Shown: positions 54,196 to 63,054 of the stretch, piece after piece
How the letters are laid out: each line of letters begins with the position of its first letter
Numbering within the stretch: position 1 is the first letter of the stretch
Origin: Betaproteobacteria bacterium
GTDB taxonomy: Bacteria > Pseudomonadota > Gammaproteobacteria > Burkholderiales > WYBJ01
NCBI GenBank assembly: GCA_009377585.1
Contig: WHTS01000011.1
Coordinates: 1-64,000, forward strand
Reading direction: 5' to 3'
Length of the DNA: 64,000 nt
Translations under genes and position numbers: made by a program
The notes under the pieces: generated by a model
Told to the model about the DNA's origin: nothing
The model's input: the letters and a program-made list of their open reading frames with translations, nothing else
Database searches by the model: none

Positions 54196-55263
54196 ATGGT
54201 CGCTCCCGCCTCGCCTGCGCTGCTCGTGCTCGATTCGGTTGCGCAGCGCTACGGCGAAGTCGAAGTGCTGCACGCGGTGTCGTTCAGCATCCAGCGCGGG
54301 ACCATCGCCTGCCTGCTCGGCACATCGGGTTGCGGCAAGACCACCGTGCTTCGCTGCATCGCCGGCTTCGAGCCGTTGCGCGGCGGCGAGATCCGACTCG
54401 ACGGTCAGATCGTGAGCCGGCCCGGCTATCTTCTCGCCCCGGAGCAGCGCCGTATCGGCATGGTGTTCCAGGACTACGCGCTGTTTCCTCACCGCACGGT
54501 CGCCGGCAATGTCGGCTTCGGGCTCGGCGCGCTCCCGCGGCGCGAGCGCGAAGCGCGCATTGGCGAGCTGCTCGAAGTCGTGGGTCTCGCCGCTGCGGCA
54601 CGCAAGTATCCGCACGAGCTCTCGGGCGGCCAGCAGCAGCGCGTCGCGCTGGCACGCGCGCTCGCCCCGCGCCCGCAATTGCTGCTGCTGGACGAGCCGT
54701 TCTCCAATCTCGACGTGGATCTGCGCGAACGGCTCTCTGCCGAGGTGCGCTCGATCCTCAAGCAGCAGAACACGACCGCGCTCCTGGTCACGCACGACCA
54801 GCACGAGGCGTTCAGCTTCGCCGACGAAATTGGCATCATGCATGCCGGCAGCATTCAGCAGTGGGACAGCGCGTACGAGCTGTACCACCGGCCCGGCTCG
54901 CGCCTGGTCGCGGATTTCATCGGCCAGGGCGTTCTCCTGCCCGGCGTGGTCCAGGATGCCCACCACATCGGCTGCGATCTGGGCATGCTGGCTTCGTCGC
55001 GTGCGCTCGGCTTCGCGGATGGCGAAAGGGTCGAAGTGCTGATCCGGCCCGACGACGTTCTGCACGACGATGCGAGCACTGCCCGCGCGGAAGTGCTGCA
55101 CAAGGCGTTTCGCGGCGCCGAGTTTCTCTACACGCTGCGCTTGCCGGGCGGAAGCCGGGTGCTGTCGCTGGTGCCGAGCCATCACAATCACGCGATCGGC
55201 GAGCGCATCGGCATCCGGGTCGAGATCGACCATCTGGTCGCGTTCCCGAAGGAAGCTCGGTGA
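54196..55263 (+). CDS. ferric iron ABC transporter ATPase
   Basis: The nucleotide-binding subunit of the iron importer, 355 residues. Motifs are Walker A GTSGCGKTT, Q-loop VFQDYALFPHRT, signature LSGGQQQRVALARA, Walker B LLLLDEPFSNLD and H-loop VTHD, followed by a C-terminal TOBE-like domain (about 240-355) typical of FbpC. No ribosome binding site precedes the ATG; instead a TATAAT box lies 6 nt upstream. The gene is convergent with mltB. Confidence 0.92.
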   Translation: MVAPASPALLVLDSVAQRYGEVEVLHAVSFSIQRGTIACLLGTSGCGKTTVLRCIAGFEPLRGGEIRLDGQIVSRPGYLLAPEQRRIGMVFQDYALFPHRTVAGNVGFGLGALPRREREARIGELLEVVGLAAAARKYPHELSGGQQQRVALARALAPRPQLLLLDEPFSNLDVDLRERLSAEVRSILKQQNTTALLVTHDQHEAFSFADEIGIMHAGSIQQWDSAYELYHRPGSRLVADFIGQGVLLPGVVQDAHHIGCDLGMLASSRALGFADGERVEVLIRPDDVLHDDASTARAEVLHKAFRGAEFLYTLRLPGGSRVLSLVPSHHNHAIGERIGIRVEIDHLVAFPKEAR

Positions 55264-55294
55264 AGACGCAAGCCGGAAACGAATCGGTCGCTGA

Positions 55295-56323
55295 CTACCG
55301 GGCGACTGCTCCCGCGCCCGCGGCGCTCTCGCGGGCATTGCGAATCGCGCGCGCAAGCTGGAACACCGACATCGCGTAGTTCACGCTGCGGTTGTAGCGC
55401 GTGATCATGTAGAAGTTGTTGAGCCCGAGCCAGTACTCGTTGCCGCTACTGCCTTCGAGCACCAGCATCGCCATGGTGTCGGCGCCGATGTCCGCCAACG
55501 GCGTAACGCCCGCCTGCGTCAGCGCCTGGGCGTCGAAGCGCGGTTCGATGCCTTGCTCCGCCAGTACGACGTAACCCTGGCCTTCGACCTTGGCCGGCAC
55601 GGCGATCGGCCGGCCGGCCTGCCAGCCGAAGCTGCGATAGTAGTTGGCGACGCTACCGATCGAATCCGCCGCGCCGTCCCACAGTTTGCGATTCCCGTCG
55701 CCGTCGAAATCGACTGCGTAGTCGCGGAAGCTGGAGGGCAGGAATTGCGGCACGCCCATGGCACCCGCATACGAGCCGCGCATGCGCAGCGGATCGAGCA
55801 CGCCTTCGTGCACCAGCAACAGGAACTGCTCCAGCTCGCCACGGAAGAAGTCCGCCCGGCGCGGAAAATCGAACGCGAGCGTGGTCAACGCATCCAGCAC
55901 CCGATGCGAACCGGTGTAGCTGCCGTACACGGTCTCGACGCCGATCGTGGCGACGACGATCTCGGCCGGAACGCCGTACTCGCGCTCGGCGCGCGCGAGC
56001 AGCTCGGCATGCCGGTTCCAGAAGCGCACGCCGCCGGCAATCCGCTCGGCATTGACGAATGACGGCCGGTAGCGGTGCCAAGGCCGCGGCGTGGCCTGCG
56101 CGGACATCGCGCGCAGGATGTCCGGTTGCACCCGTGCCTGGCGCAGAATCAGGCGCAACTCGGCGCTGCCCATGCCGTGGCGCAGGTTCATGTCCTGCAC
56201 GAACGCCTCGATCTCGGGCCGCAGCGCGCCCTCGGTTTCGAGTGCACCCGCGCGCATCGCGGCGAGCGCCAGCGTACTCAGGAGAACGATACGAACGAGC
56301 AAAGCCGCGCCGCCTCGCCTCAC
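55295..56323 (-). CDS. mltB: membrane-bound lytic murein transglycosylase B
   Basis: MltB cleaves the glycan backbone of peptidoglycan, forming 1,6-anhydromuramic ends. The start is a GTG at 56321-56323 that overlaps the upstream gene's TGA by 4 nt and gives a signal peptide (VRRGGAALLVRIVLLSTLAL, cleavage near MRAGA). The mature part has the SLT_2 fold with the catalytic Glu in ATIGVETVYGSYTG and the GAMGVPQFLPSSFRDYAVDF motif. It has 342 residues. There is no lipobox cysteine, so it may be soluble periplasmic rather than lipid-anchored. Confidence 0.92.
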   Translation of the reverse strand: MRRGGAALLVRIVLLSTLALAAMRAGALETEGALRPEIEAFVQDMNLRHGMGSAELRLILRQARVQPDILRAMSAQATPRPWHRYRPSFVNAERIAGGVRFWNRHAELLARAEREYGVPAEIVVATIGVETVYGSYTGSHRVLDALTTLAFDFPRRADFFRGELEQFLLLVHEGVLDPLRMRGSYAGAMGVPQFLPSSFRDYAVDFDGDGNRKLWDGAADSIGSVANYYRSFGWQAGRPIAVPAKVEGQGYVVLAEQGIEPRFDAQALTQAGVTPLADIGADTMAMLVLEGSSGNEYWLGLNNFYMITRYNRSVNYAMSVFQLARAIRNARESAAGAGAVAR

Positions 56324-57288
56324 TCGGGCTCGTCGACCACGGCGTTGAGCAGAACGCCGATCGACTCGATCTCGCACTCGATGCGATCGCCCGCGACCAA
56401 TGTGCGCTGCGTACCCGGCGACGGCGAAGGCGGCGAGCCGGTCGCGATGATGTCTCCCGGCATCAAGGTCAGCTGCGAAAAGTAGGATACGAGCGTGGTT
56501 ACCGGGTGCACCATGGCGGACGTATTGCCTTCCCGGCGCACGGTGCCGTTCACGCGGGTGCGAACCTGCAGCCGCATCGGGTCGGGCAGCTCGTCGCGCG
56601 TCACCAGCCACGGACCGAGCGGGGCGAAGGTATCGTAGCTCTTACCGATGAGCATGTTGCCGCCGGCCCGTTCGCGTTCGGTCACGTCGCGCGCGGTGAC
56701 GTCGTTGAGAATCGTGTAGCCGGCGACGAATTCCATCGCCTTCTCCGCCGAGACGTGCTTGCACTTGCGCCCGATCACGACTGCAAGCTCGGTCTCGCAA
56801 TCCAGCACTTCGCACACCGCCGGCTTGATGATGTCGCGTCCCGGTCCGACGACCGCCGAGGTGAGCTTGGCGAATGCGCCCGGCACGCCGCCCTCGAATC
56901 CCCGGGGCGGCGCCGGCCGGTAGTTGTCGGTGACGGCAAGCAGCTTCGCCGGCCGCAGCGGCGCGTAGAGCCGGCACTCGGCGAGCGGGATGAAAAGATC
57001 TTCGCCGCGCAAGCCCCGCGCCGCCGGATCCTTGTGCACGAGCTCCGCCATCCAGGCGTAGGTTTCGGCCAGCACCTCCCAGCCCGGTTCGCCGAGGTGC
57101 AGGAACTGCGTGATGTAGGGCGGAACGAAGATTTCGGCCAGCGCTTCGCTCTTGGCATTGCCGCGTTCCTCCAGCAGGAACAGCGCATGCCCGGCACGCA
57201 GGTCCGCCACCATTTCGTCCGCGACCAGGACGCCCATGCGAGCGAGCGCCGCGGGCTCGTGTCTGCGGCTGTAGCGCATCAATCTCAC
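56320..57288 (-). CDS. fumarylacetoacetate hydrolase family protein
   Basis: A second FAH-fold enzyme, 322 residues. The GTG start at 57286-57288 has a perfect AAGGAG 8 nt upstream and gives VRLMRYSRR, the usual N-terminal strand. Metal ligands are in VLDCETELAVVIGRKCKHVS (E-x-E) and YTILNDVTARD (Asp); GDIIATGSPPSPSP is the GDIIATGTP segment. It is probably a hydrolase or isomerase of oxo-acids from ring cleavage. It overlaps mltB by 4 nt and is divergent from the DSD1-family gene. Confidence 0.87.
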   Translation of the reverse strand: MRLMRYSRRHEPAALARMGVLVADEMVADLRAGHALFLLEERGNAKSEALAEIFVPPYITQFLHLGEPGWEVLAETYAWMAELVHKDPAARGLRGEDLFIPLAECRLYAPLRPAKLLAVTDNYRPAPPRGFEGGVPGAFAKLTSAVVGPGRDIIKPAVCEVLDCETELAVVIGRKCKHVSAEKAMEFVAGYTILNDVTARDVTERERAGGNMLIGKSYDTFAPLGPWLVTRDELPDPMRLQVRTRVNGTVRREGNTSAMVHPVTTLVSYFSQLTLMPGDIIATGSPPSPSPGTQRTLVAGDRIECEIESIGVLLNAVVDEPE

Positions 57289-57375
57289 CGCCGTTGCTCC
57301 TTGTCGTTGCGGCCCGGGCGCATGATATTCTGTTTTCGTTCCACCCGGCAGGCACAACGGCTCAGGAGTAGATTG

Positions 57376-58500
57376 ATGGCGAATCGTCCGCCCGCAGACA
57401 TCGGCACACCGCTCTCCGAAGTCGATACGCCCGCGCTGGTGATCGATCTGGACGCGTTCGAACGCAATCTGCAGGCCCTGCCGCGCCTGCTGCAAGGCCG
57501 CCCGGCACGGCTGCGTCCGCATTCGAAGACGCACAAGTCACCAATCATCGCACGCAAGCAGATGGCGCTCGGCGCCGTGGGCGTGTGCTGCCAGAAGGTG
57601 GCCGAGGCCGAGGCGCTGGTTGCAGGCGGCGTCGACGACGTGCTGATCGCCAACGAGGTCGTCGGCGCATCGAAGCTGCGCCGCCTTGCCGCGCTCGCCC
57701 GCCAGGCCCGGATCGCCGTGTGCGTGGACGATGCCGGCAACGTCACCGAGCTCGAAGATGCGGCGGCGGAGTTCGATGCGCAAGTGACGGTGCTGGTGGA
57801 GATCGATGTCGGCGCCAATCGCTGCGGCGTCGCACCGGGCCAGGCGGCGCTCGATCTGGCGCGGGTCGTGACGGCGTCGAAGCATTTGCGCTTCGACGGC
57901 CTGCAAGCGTATCAGGGCTCGGCGCAGCACATCCGCAGCTACGACGAGCGCCGCGGCGCGATCGAGCGTGCGGTCGCAGCCGCCCGCGAGACCAGGCGCC
58001 TGATCGAAGAAGCCGGCATCGCGTGTCCGCGCGTAACGGGCGCGGGCACCGGATCGTTCGCCTTCGAAGCCGCGAGCGATCTCTACACCGAGCTGCAATG
58101 CGGCTCCTATGTCTTCATGGATGCCGACTACAACCGGAACCTCGACGCCGAAGGCAAGGCGCGGCCGCAGTTCGAGCAAAGCCTGTATGTCTGGAGCACG
58201 GTCATGAGCCGCCCGGCGCCCGAGCGCGCGATCGTCGATGCGGGGCTGAAGGCGTTGAGCGTCGACTCGGGCATGCCGGTCGTCCCCGATTTTTCGCAAG
58301 CCGTGTTTGCGCGCGCCTCCGACGAGCATGGCCGCCTCGATGTCACGGGCACGGTCGAGGGGCTGGACGTGGGCGACAAGCTGCGCCTCATCCCCGGCCA
58401 CTGCGACCCGACGGTCAACCTGTACGATTGGTACGTCGGCATCCGCCATAACCGCGTCGAGTGCCTGTGGCCGGTGGCGGCACGCGGTGCGCTGACCTGA
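57376..58500 (+). CDS. DSD1-family PLP enzyme (D-threonine aldolase-like)
   Basis: A fold-type III PLP enzyme with a metal site, 374 residues. Relatives include D-threonine aldolase, 3-hydroxyaspartate aldolase and D-serine dehydratase. The PLP lysine is in RPHSKTHKSPIIARKQ. The C-terminal metal motif is GHCDPTVNLYDWYVGIR (His-x-Cys). DTPALVIDLDAFERNLQ is the typical N-terminus. AGGAG lies 7 nt before the ATG. The following aldo/keto reductase starts 4 nt after the stop, so the pair is probably one operon acting on hydroxy-amino-acid products. Confidence 0.9.
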   Translation: MANRPPADIGTPLSEVDTPALVIDLDAFERNLQALPRLLQGRPARLRPHSKTHKSPIIARKQMALGAVGVCCQKVAEAEALVAGGVDDVLIANEVVGASKLRRLAALARQARIAVCVDDAGNVTELEDAAAEFDAQVTVLVEIDVGANRCGVAPGQAALDLARVVTASKHLRFDGLQAYQGSAQHIRSYDERRGAIERAVAAARETRRLIEEAGIACPRVTGAGTGSFAFEAASDLYTELQCGSYVFMDADYNRNLDAEGKARPQFEQSLYVWSTVMSRPAPERAIVDAGLKALSVDSGMPVVPDFSQAVFARASDEHGRLDVTGTVEGLDVGDKLRLIPGHCDPTVNLYDWYVGIRHNRVECLWPVAARGALT

Positions 58501-58504
58501 TCCC

Positions 58505-59446
58505 ATGGAGCATCGTCACATCGGAAACTCGGGCTTGCGCGTTTCGCTGCTGGGCCTGGGCTGCAACAACTTCGGCTTGCGCATCGATGCCGAAACCTCG
58601 CGCGCAGTCATCCACAAGGCGCTCGATGCCGGCATCACGCTGTTCGATACGGCCGATGTGTACGGCAACCGCGGCGGCTCCGAGACCTGTCTCGGCGAAT
58701 GCCTGGGGCCGCGCCGCAAGGATATCGTCATCGCTTCCAAGTTCGGCAGCCCGATGGATGGCTCGGGCGAGCGTCAAGGCGGCTCGCGGCGCTACATCGT
58801 GCGCGCGGTCGAGGAGAGCCTCCAGCGTCTGCAGACCGACTGGATCGATCTCTACCAGCTGCACCGGCAAGACCCCGAAACGCCGCTCGAAGAGACGCTG
58901 CGGGCGCTCGACGACCTGGTCCGTCAAGGCAAGGTGCGCTACCTCGGCTGCTCCAGCACGCCGGCATGGAAGCTCACCGACATGCAATGGACCGCGCGTC
59001 ACCGCGGGCTCGAACCGCTGGTCGCGTGCGAGCTCGAATACAGCGTGCTCGTGCGCGATGCCGAGCACGAGCACGTGCCCGCGATGCGCGCGCAGGGACT
59101 GGGGCTGCTGCCCTACTATCCGCTCGCGAGCGGCCTGCTGAGCGGAAAATACCGGCGCGATGCACCGCTGCCGGAGGCAGGCCGTATCACCCGCGGCGAA
59201 CGCTACGCCAACCGCTTCCTGACCGATACCAACTGGACCCGGGTGGAAGCGCTGGAAGCTTTTGCCCGCGGCCGCGGCCACACCCTGCTCGAGCTCGCCT
59301 TCGGCTGGCTTGCGGCGCAGCCGGTGGTTCCGAGCGTCATCGCCGGCGCCACCTCGCCCGAGCAGGTGGCGATGAACGTCGCGGCGGTTGGGTGGAAGCT
59401 CGATGCGGCGGACCTGGCGGAGATCGATCGCATCGCTCCGCTCTAA
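58505..59446 (+). CDS. aldo/keto reductase
   Basis: An NADP(H)-dependent oxidoreductase with a TIM-barrel fold, 313 residues. It shows the Asp-Tyr-Lys-His tetrad: Asp51 and Tyr56 region in LFDTADVYGNRGGSE, Lys in VIASKFGSPMD and His in DLYQLHRQDPETP. SVIAGATSPEQVAMN near the C-terminus is the cofactor-binding segment. It follows the DSD1-family gene by 4 nt. Substrate is unknown. Confidence 0.93.
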   Translation: MEHRHIGNSGLRVSLLGLGCNNFGLRIDAETSRAVIHKALDAGITLFDTADVYGNRGGSETCLGECLGPRRKDIVIASKFGSPMDGSGERQGGSRRYIVRAVEESLQRLQTDWIDLYQLHRQDPETPLEETLRALDDLVRQGKVRYLGCSSTPAWKLTDMQWTARHRGLEPLVACELEYSVLVRDAEHEHVPAMRAQGLGLLPYYPLASGLLSGKYRRDAPLPEAGRITRGERYANRFLTDTNWTRVEALEAFARGRGHTLLELAFGWLAAQPVVPSVIAGATSPEQVAMNVAAVGWKLDAADLAEIDRIAPL

Positions 59447-59959
59447 CCGCGCAGCGACGGCTCGGCCAGGGCCTGAGCCGCCGTTCGAAACGCCTGGAAC
59501 GCCTGACCACCCCGCGTCCTTCGACCGCGACCCTCCTCGACGAGGAGGGTAGTGTTCAATCTTCCTCTTCCCCTCCTGGCAAGCTCGACAAGGAGGTAGT
59601 GTTCAGTCTTCCCCTCCTGGCAAGGAGGGGCGGGACGCGACAATGTCGCGGACGGGGTGCATTCCCCTCCTGACCGAGGAGGGGCGGGACGCGACAATGT
59701 CGCGGACGGGGTGCATTCCCCTCCTGACCGAGGAGGGGCGGGACGCGACAATGTCGCGGACGGGGTGGTATCCGAGGACGCACACACGCCTCACCCATCT
59801 CGGACGGACCATCACGCGCTTCTTGACCCTTCCGTACGGCGAGGGGTAATGTGCTACCGGTATTGTCGCGTACGCGATTGCTGCAGGCCGTCCGCCCTAG
59901 GGCGAGGCGGGACCCCGGTAGCCTGGCACCGCCCATTTCCTGAGCCTGAGGAGGCGACG
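59447..59959. other. 513-nt repeat-filled spacer
   Basis: No gene is supported. From about 59540 the spacer holds repeated CCCCTCCTGGCAAG/AGGAGGGG hairpin fragments and then the 54-bp tandem array. The last 190 nt carry no recognised signal apart from the iorA ribosome site GGAGG just before 59960. Confidence 0.7.
59610..59767. repeat. 54-bp tandem repeat array, nearly three copies
   Basis: The palindromic core around CGACAATGTCG recurs at 59638, 59692 and 59746, an exact 54-bp period. Each unit has a hairpin CCCCTCCTGACCGAGGAGGG followed by CGGGACGCGACAATGTCGCG and GACGGGGTG. The first unit has a variant loop (CCTGGCAAGGAGG). A single core copy lies at 7760-7782, and a related hairpin is at 62995-63044. 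No regular unique spacers exist, so it is not a CRISPR. Confidence 0.9.
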
Positions 59960-60451
59960 ATGATCGAGCTCAACGTCAACGGCAAATCGCAGCAGATCGA
60001 TGCCGAACCGGAAATGCCGCTGTTGTGGGCACTGCGCGAGATCATGGGGCTTACCGGCACGAAATACGGCTGCGGCATCGCGCAGTGCGGCGCGTGCTCG
60101 GTGCACATGGAGGGCGAGGTCGTGCGCTCGTGCTCGATCCCTGTCTCGGCTGCGGCCGGCAAGCGCATCGTGACGATCGAAGGCCTGTCGCGCGATGGAT
60201 CGCACCCGGTGCAGCGCGCGTGGGCAGCGCTCGACGTGCCCCAATGCGGTTATTGCCAGTCGGGCCAGATCATGGCGGCGGCGGCGCTGCTGCGCAAGAA
60301 ACCGAAGCCGACCGACCAGGACATCGACGAAGCGATGACCAACATCTGCCGTTGCGGCACGTATCAGCGCATCCGGGCGGCGGTGCACATGGCCGCCGGC
60401 AACACCCGGGTCGGCAGCATCTATTCGGTGGTCGAGCCCGACAACGCCTAG
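59960..60451 (+). CDS. iorA: isoquinoline 1-oxidoreductase-type small subunit (2Fe-2S)
   Basis: The iron-sulphur subunit of a two-subunit xanthine-oxidase-family molybdenum hydroxylase. The 163 residues carry the plant-type ferredoxin cluster [13 protein letters not shown] and the second [2Fe-2S] cluster with CGYCQSGQ and CRCGTY. GGAGG precedes the ATG. It passes electrons from the large subunit encoded 10 nt downstream. The actual substrate (N-heterocycle, aldehyde or other) is not predictable. Confidence 0.93.
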   Translation: MIELNVNGKSQQIDAEPEMPLLWALREIMGLTGTKYGCGIAQCGACSVHMEGEVVRSCSIPVSAAAGKRIVTIEGLSRDGSHPVQRAWAALDVPQCGYCQSGQIMAAAALLRKKPKPTDQDIDEAMTNICRCGTYQRIRAAVHMAAGNTRVGSIYSVVEPDNA

Positions 60452-60461
60452 GCGAAAGGAC

Positions 60462-62678
60462 ATGACCGTGAACACTTCGCACAGCGCTCGCAGCGTGAAC
60501 CGTTCGCGCCGCCAATTCCTGATCGCCACCACCGCAGCCGGCGGCGGTTTCGCCCTCGGGATCAACAGTATGTTCGGCGCGTCATCCGCGCGCGCCCAGA
60601 TCGCCGCGGAGGCCGCGCCCGAAGTCACGGCCTGGGTCGTGATCAAGCCCGACGACACCACGGTCATTCGCATCGCGCGCTCCGAGATGGGCCAAGGCAC
60701 GCTTACCGGACTCGCGCAGCTAGTCGCCGAAGAGCTCGAATGCGACTGGAAGAAGGTCACCACCGAGCAGCCGACCGCCGGCCAGAACCTCGCGCGCAAG
60801 CGCGTCTGGGGCGCGATGTCGACCGGCGGCAGCCGCGGCATACGCGGCTCCGAGGACTACGTGCGCCGCGGCGGGGCCGCCGCGCGCATGATGCTATTGC
60901 AGGCCGCTGCCAACGAATGGAACGTGCCGGTGGGCGAGCTCAGCGTGGCGGACGGCGTCATCACGCACGCTCAATCCCGCCGCAGCACGAGCTACGGCAA
61001 GGTGGCCGCAGCCGCCTCGCGCCTGACGCCGCCGGACCCGAAGAGTATCCAGCTCAAGGATCCGAAGCAGTGGAAGGTCGCGGGCAAGCCGATGAAGCGC
61101 CTCGACACGGCCGACAAGCTGACCGGCGCGAAGGTCTATTCGATCGACCTGAAGCTGCCCGACATGCTGCATGCGGCCGTCATGGCCTGCCCCGTGTTCG
61201 GCGGCAAGCTCACGAGCTACGACGAGGCCAAGATCAAGGGCCGGCGTGGCGTGCGCGGCGTGGTGCGCATCGACGACGCGACGCTCGCCGTGGTCGCCGA
61301 TACCTGGTGGCGGGCCAAGAGCGCGCTCGATGCGTTGCCCAAGGTGTGGGACGAAGGCAGCCACGCCAAGGTCGACAGCGCCAGTATCGCGGCGCATCTG
61401 AAGGAGGGGTTGAGCGCCAACGACGCCTTCGCCGATATCGACGAGGGCGATGCGCCGAAGGCGATCGCCGCGGCGGCGAAGAAAGTCGAAGCGGTCTACG
61501 CCACGCCGTTCCTCGCCCACGCCACCATGGAGCCGATGAACTGCACGGTGAAGCTCAGCGCCGATCGCGCCGAATGCTGGGTGCCGTCGCAGAATCCGGA
61601 AGCATCGCTCGCGGTGCTCTCGACCTCGTCGGGCCTGCCGCTGGAGAAGTGCGAGGTCTACAAGCACGACCTGGGCGGCGGCTTCGGCCGCCGCGGCGGC
61701 ACGCAGGACTACGTGCGCCAGGCGGTCGCGGTCGCGAAGCAGTTCCCTGGCGTGCCGGTGAAGCTGGCATGGAGCCGCGAAGAAGACCAGGCGCACGACT
61801 TCTACCGCCCGATCTCGCAGTGCAAGCTCGCCGCCGGGCTCGATGCACAAGGCAACCTCACGGCGCTGCACATCCGCGTGTCGGGACAATCGATCAACGC
61901 CTACCTCAACCCCGCGGCGATCAAGGGCGGCAAGGACCGCCGTCAGTTGCAGGGCTACTGGAAGACGCTCGCGGGCGACGCGCAGCTGGGCTACTCGGCG
62001 CCGAACCTGCGCACCGAATACGCGATGCGCAACACGCACGTGCCGGTCGGCCCGTGGCGCGGCGTCAACACCAACCAGAACGGTTTGTATCTCGAGTGCT
62101 TCATGGACGAAGTCGCGAAGGCCGCCGGTAAGGATCCGCTCGAATTCCGCCGCACGCTGATGCAGAACCATCCCAAGCACCTCGCTGTTCTCGAAGCCGT
62201 AGCCAAGCGCGCGAACTGGGGCAAACCGCTGCCCAACGGCATCTATCGCGGGCTCGCGCAGTTCATGGGCTACGGCAGCTATTCGGCCGCGGTCGCCGAG
62301 GTCTCGGTGAGCGGCAAGGGCGAGGTCAAGGTGCATCGCATGGTGCTCGCGCTCGATTGCGGCCACGCCGTCAATCCCGACCAGATCGCGGCGCAGGTGG
62401 AAGGCTCGGTGGCTTATGGCCTCAGCACCTTCCTGAGCGAGTGCTCGGTGGCGAACGGGCGCATCGCCGAGCTCAATTTCCATAGCTATCCGCTGCTGCG
62501 CGTTTCGCAGATGCCCAAGGTCGAGACCGTCATCGTCCCGACCTATGATTTCTGGGGCGGAGTGGGCGAACCGACCATCTGCGTGATCGCGCCTTCGGTG
62601 TTGAACGCGATCTTCGCCGCGACCGGCAAGCCGGTGCGAAGCCTGCCGCTGAAGAATCACGGCATGACGCTCGTCTAA
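60462..62678 (+). CDS. iorB: isoquinoline 1-oxidoreductase-type molybdopterin subunit
   Basis: The molybdenum-cofactor subunit of the same hydroxylase, 738 residues. A Tat signal (SRRQFLIATTAAGGGFALGI) shows export of the folded, cofactor-loaded enzyme to the periplasm, probably with IorA carried along. The N-terminal part follows IorB-type order, with MGQGTLTGLAQLVAEELECD and the cofactor loops GGGFGRRGG and PVGPWRGVN; GVGEPTICVIAPSVLNAIFA near the end holds the conserved catalytic Glu (GEP). No FAD subunit or cytochrome gene adjoins, so electrons may go to a separate cytochrome c. Confidence 0.93.
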   Translation: MTVNTSHSARSVNRSRRQFLIATTAAGGGFALGINSMFGASSARAQIAAEAAPEVTAWVVIKPDDTTVIRIARSEMGQGTLTGLAQLVAEELECDWKKVTTEQPTAGQNLARKRVWGAMSTGGSRGIRGSEDYVRRGGAAARMMLLQAAANEWNVPVGELSVADGVITHAQSRRSTSYGKVAAAASRLTPPDPKSIQLKDPKQWKVAGKPMKRLDTADKLTGAKVYSIDLKLPDMLHAAVMACPVFGGKLTSYDEAKIKGRRGVRGVVRIDDATLAVVADTWWRAKSALDALPKVWDEGSHAKVDSASIAAHLKEGLSANDAFADIDEGDAPKAIAAAAKKVEAVYATPFLAHATMEPMNCTVKLSADRAECWVPSQNPEASLAVLSTSSGLPLEKCEVYKHDLGGGFGRRGGTQDYVRQAVAVAKQFPGVPVKLAWSREEDQAHDFYRPISQCKLAAGLDAQGNLTALHIRVSGQSINAYLNPAAIKGGKDRRQLQGYWKTLAGDAQLGYSAPNLRTEYAMRNTHVPVGPWRGVNTNQNGLYLECFMDEVAKAAGKDPLEFRRTLMQNHPKHLAVLEAVAKRANWGKPLPNGIYRGLAQFMGYGSYSAAVAEVSVSGKGEVKVHRMVLALDCGHAVNPDQIAAQVEGSVAYGLSTFLSECSVANGRIAELNFHSYPLLRVSQMPKVETVIVPTYDFWGGVGEPTICVIAPSVLNAIFAATGKPVRSLPLKNHGMTLV

Positions 62679-62761
62679 TGTGGCGGGGCGGTGCTCGGTT
62701 TTTGCTCCTTGCCGCAGAGGATGTGCGCAAACGGCGGTCATGTGCGAGCAGTGAACCACAC

Positions 62762-62848
62762 CCCTTGCAGGGCGCGCATCGGCATGCAGGCCGATGCCGT
62801 TCGCCCGGCGCGGACCATGGTCCGCGAATTCCCGGCCTCACCCCCGGC
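62762..62848. repeat. inverse copy of the 33-kb GGACCATGGTCC repeat
   Basis: Reverse-complemented, it reads GGTGAGGCCGGGAATTCGCG, then GGACCATGGTCCGCGCCGGG and on through CATGCCGATGCGCGCCCTGC. It matches 33049-33135 over about 85 bp with roughly three differences, including one base length change in a G run. Confidence 0.9.
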
Positions 62849-62994
62849 GCTTCGCGCCACGAGGCCCGATGCGATGCAGCGCTTCGGGCGCTCGCCGGCT
62901 CGGATGTGCGCAGGCACATCCTTCGAAACCCCGGGTCGCTCTCATGAGAGGAGGGGAAAAACCAATCCCCGTGAGCCTCGTTAGAGGAAACCAA

Positions 62995-63044
62995 ATCCCC
63001 TCCTTACCAAGGAGGGGTGCCCGCGCGAGCGGGCGGGGTGGTTT
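62995..63044. repeat. CCCCTCCTTACCAAGGAGGGG hairpin element
   Basis: A perfect 8-bp stem (62997-63017), then CCCGCGCGAGCGGG as a second hairpin and GGCGGGGTGGTTT. It is related to the unit of the 59.6-kb array and ends about 10 nt before the soxX start codon. Confidence 0.75.
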
Positions 63045-63054
63045 GTCGTCCGTT

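Larger units (their letters stand above)
62679..63054. other. 376-nt repeat-filled spacer
   Basis: No gene is supported. It contains the inverted copy of the 33-kb repeat, a hairpin GGATGTGC-GCAG-GCACATCC (62902-62921) and a hairpin element ending just before soxX. No clear promoter for soxX is left between the last repeat and the start codon. Confidence 0.65.

Noticed and set aside
59610-59767. Possible CRISPR array
   Set aside because: The 54-bp units are contiguous without unique spacers, there are only about three, and no cas genes are present.
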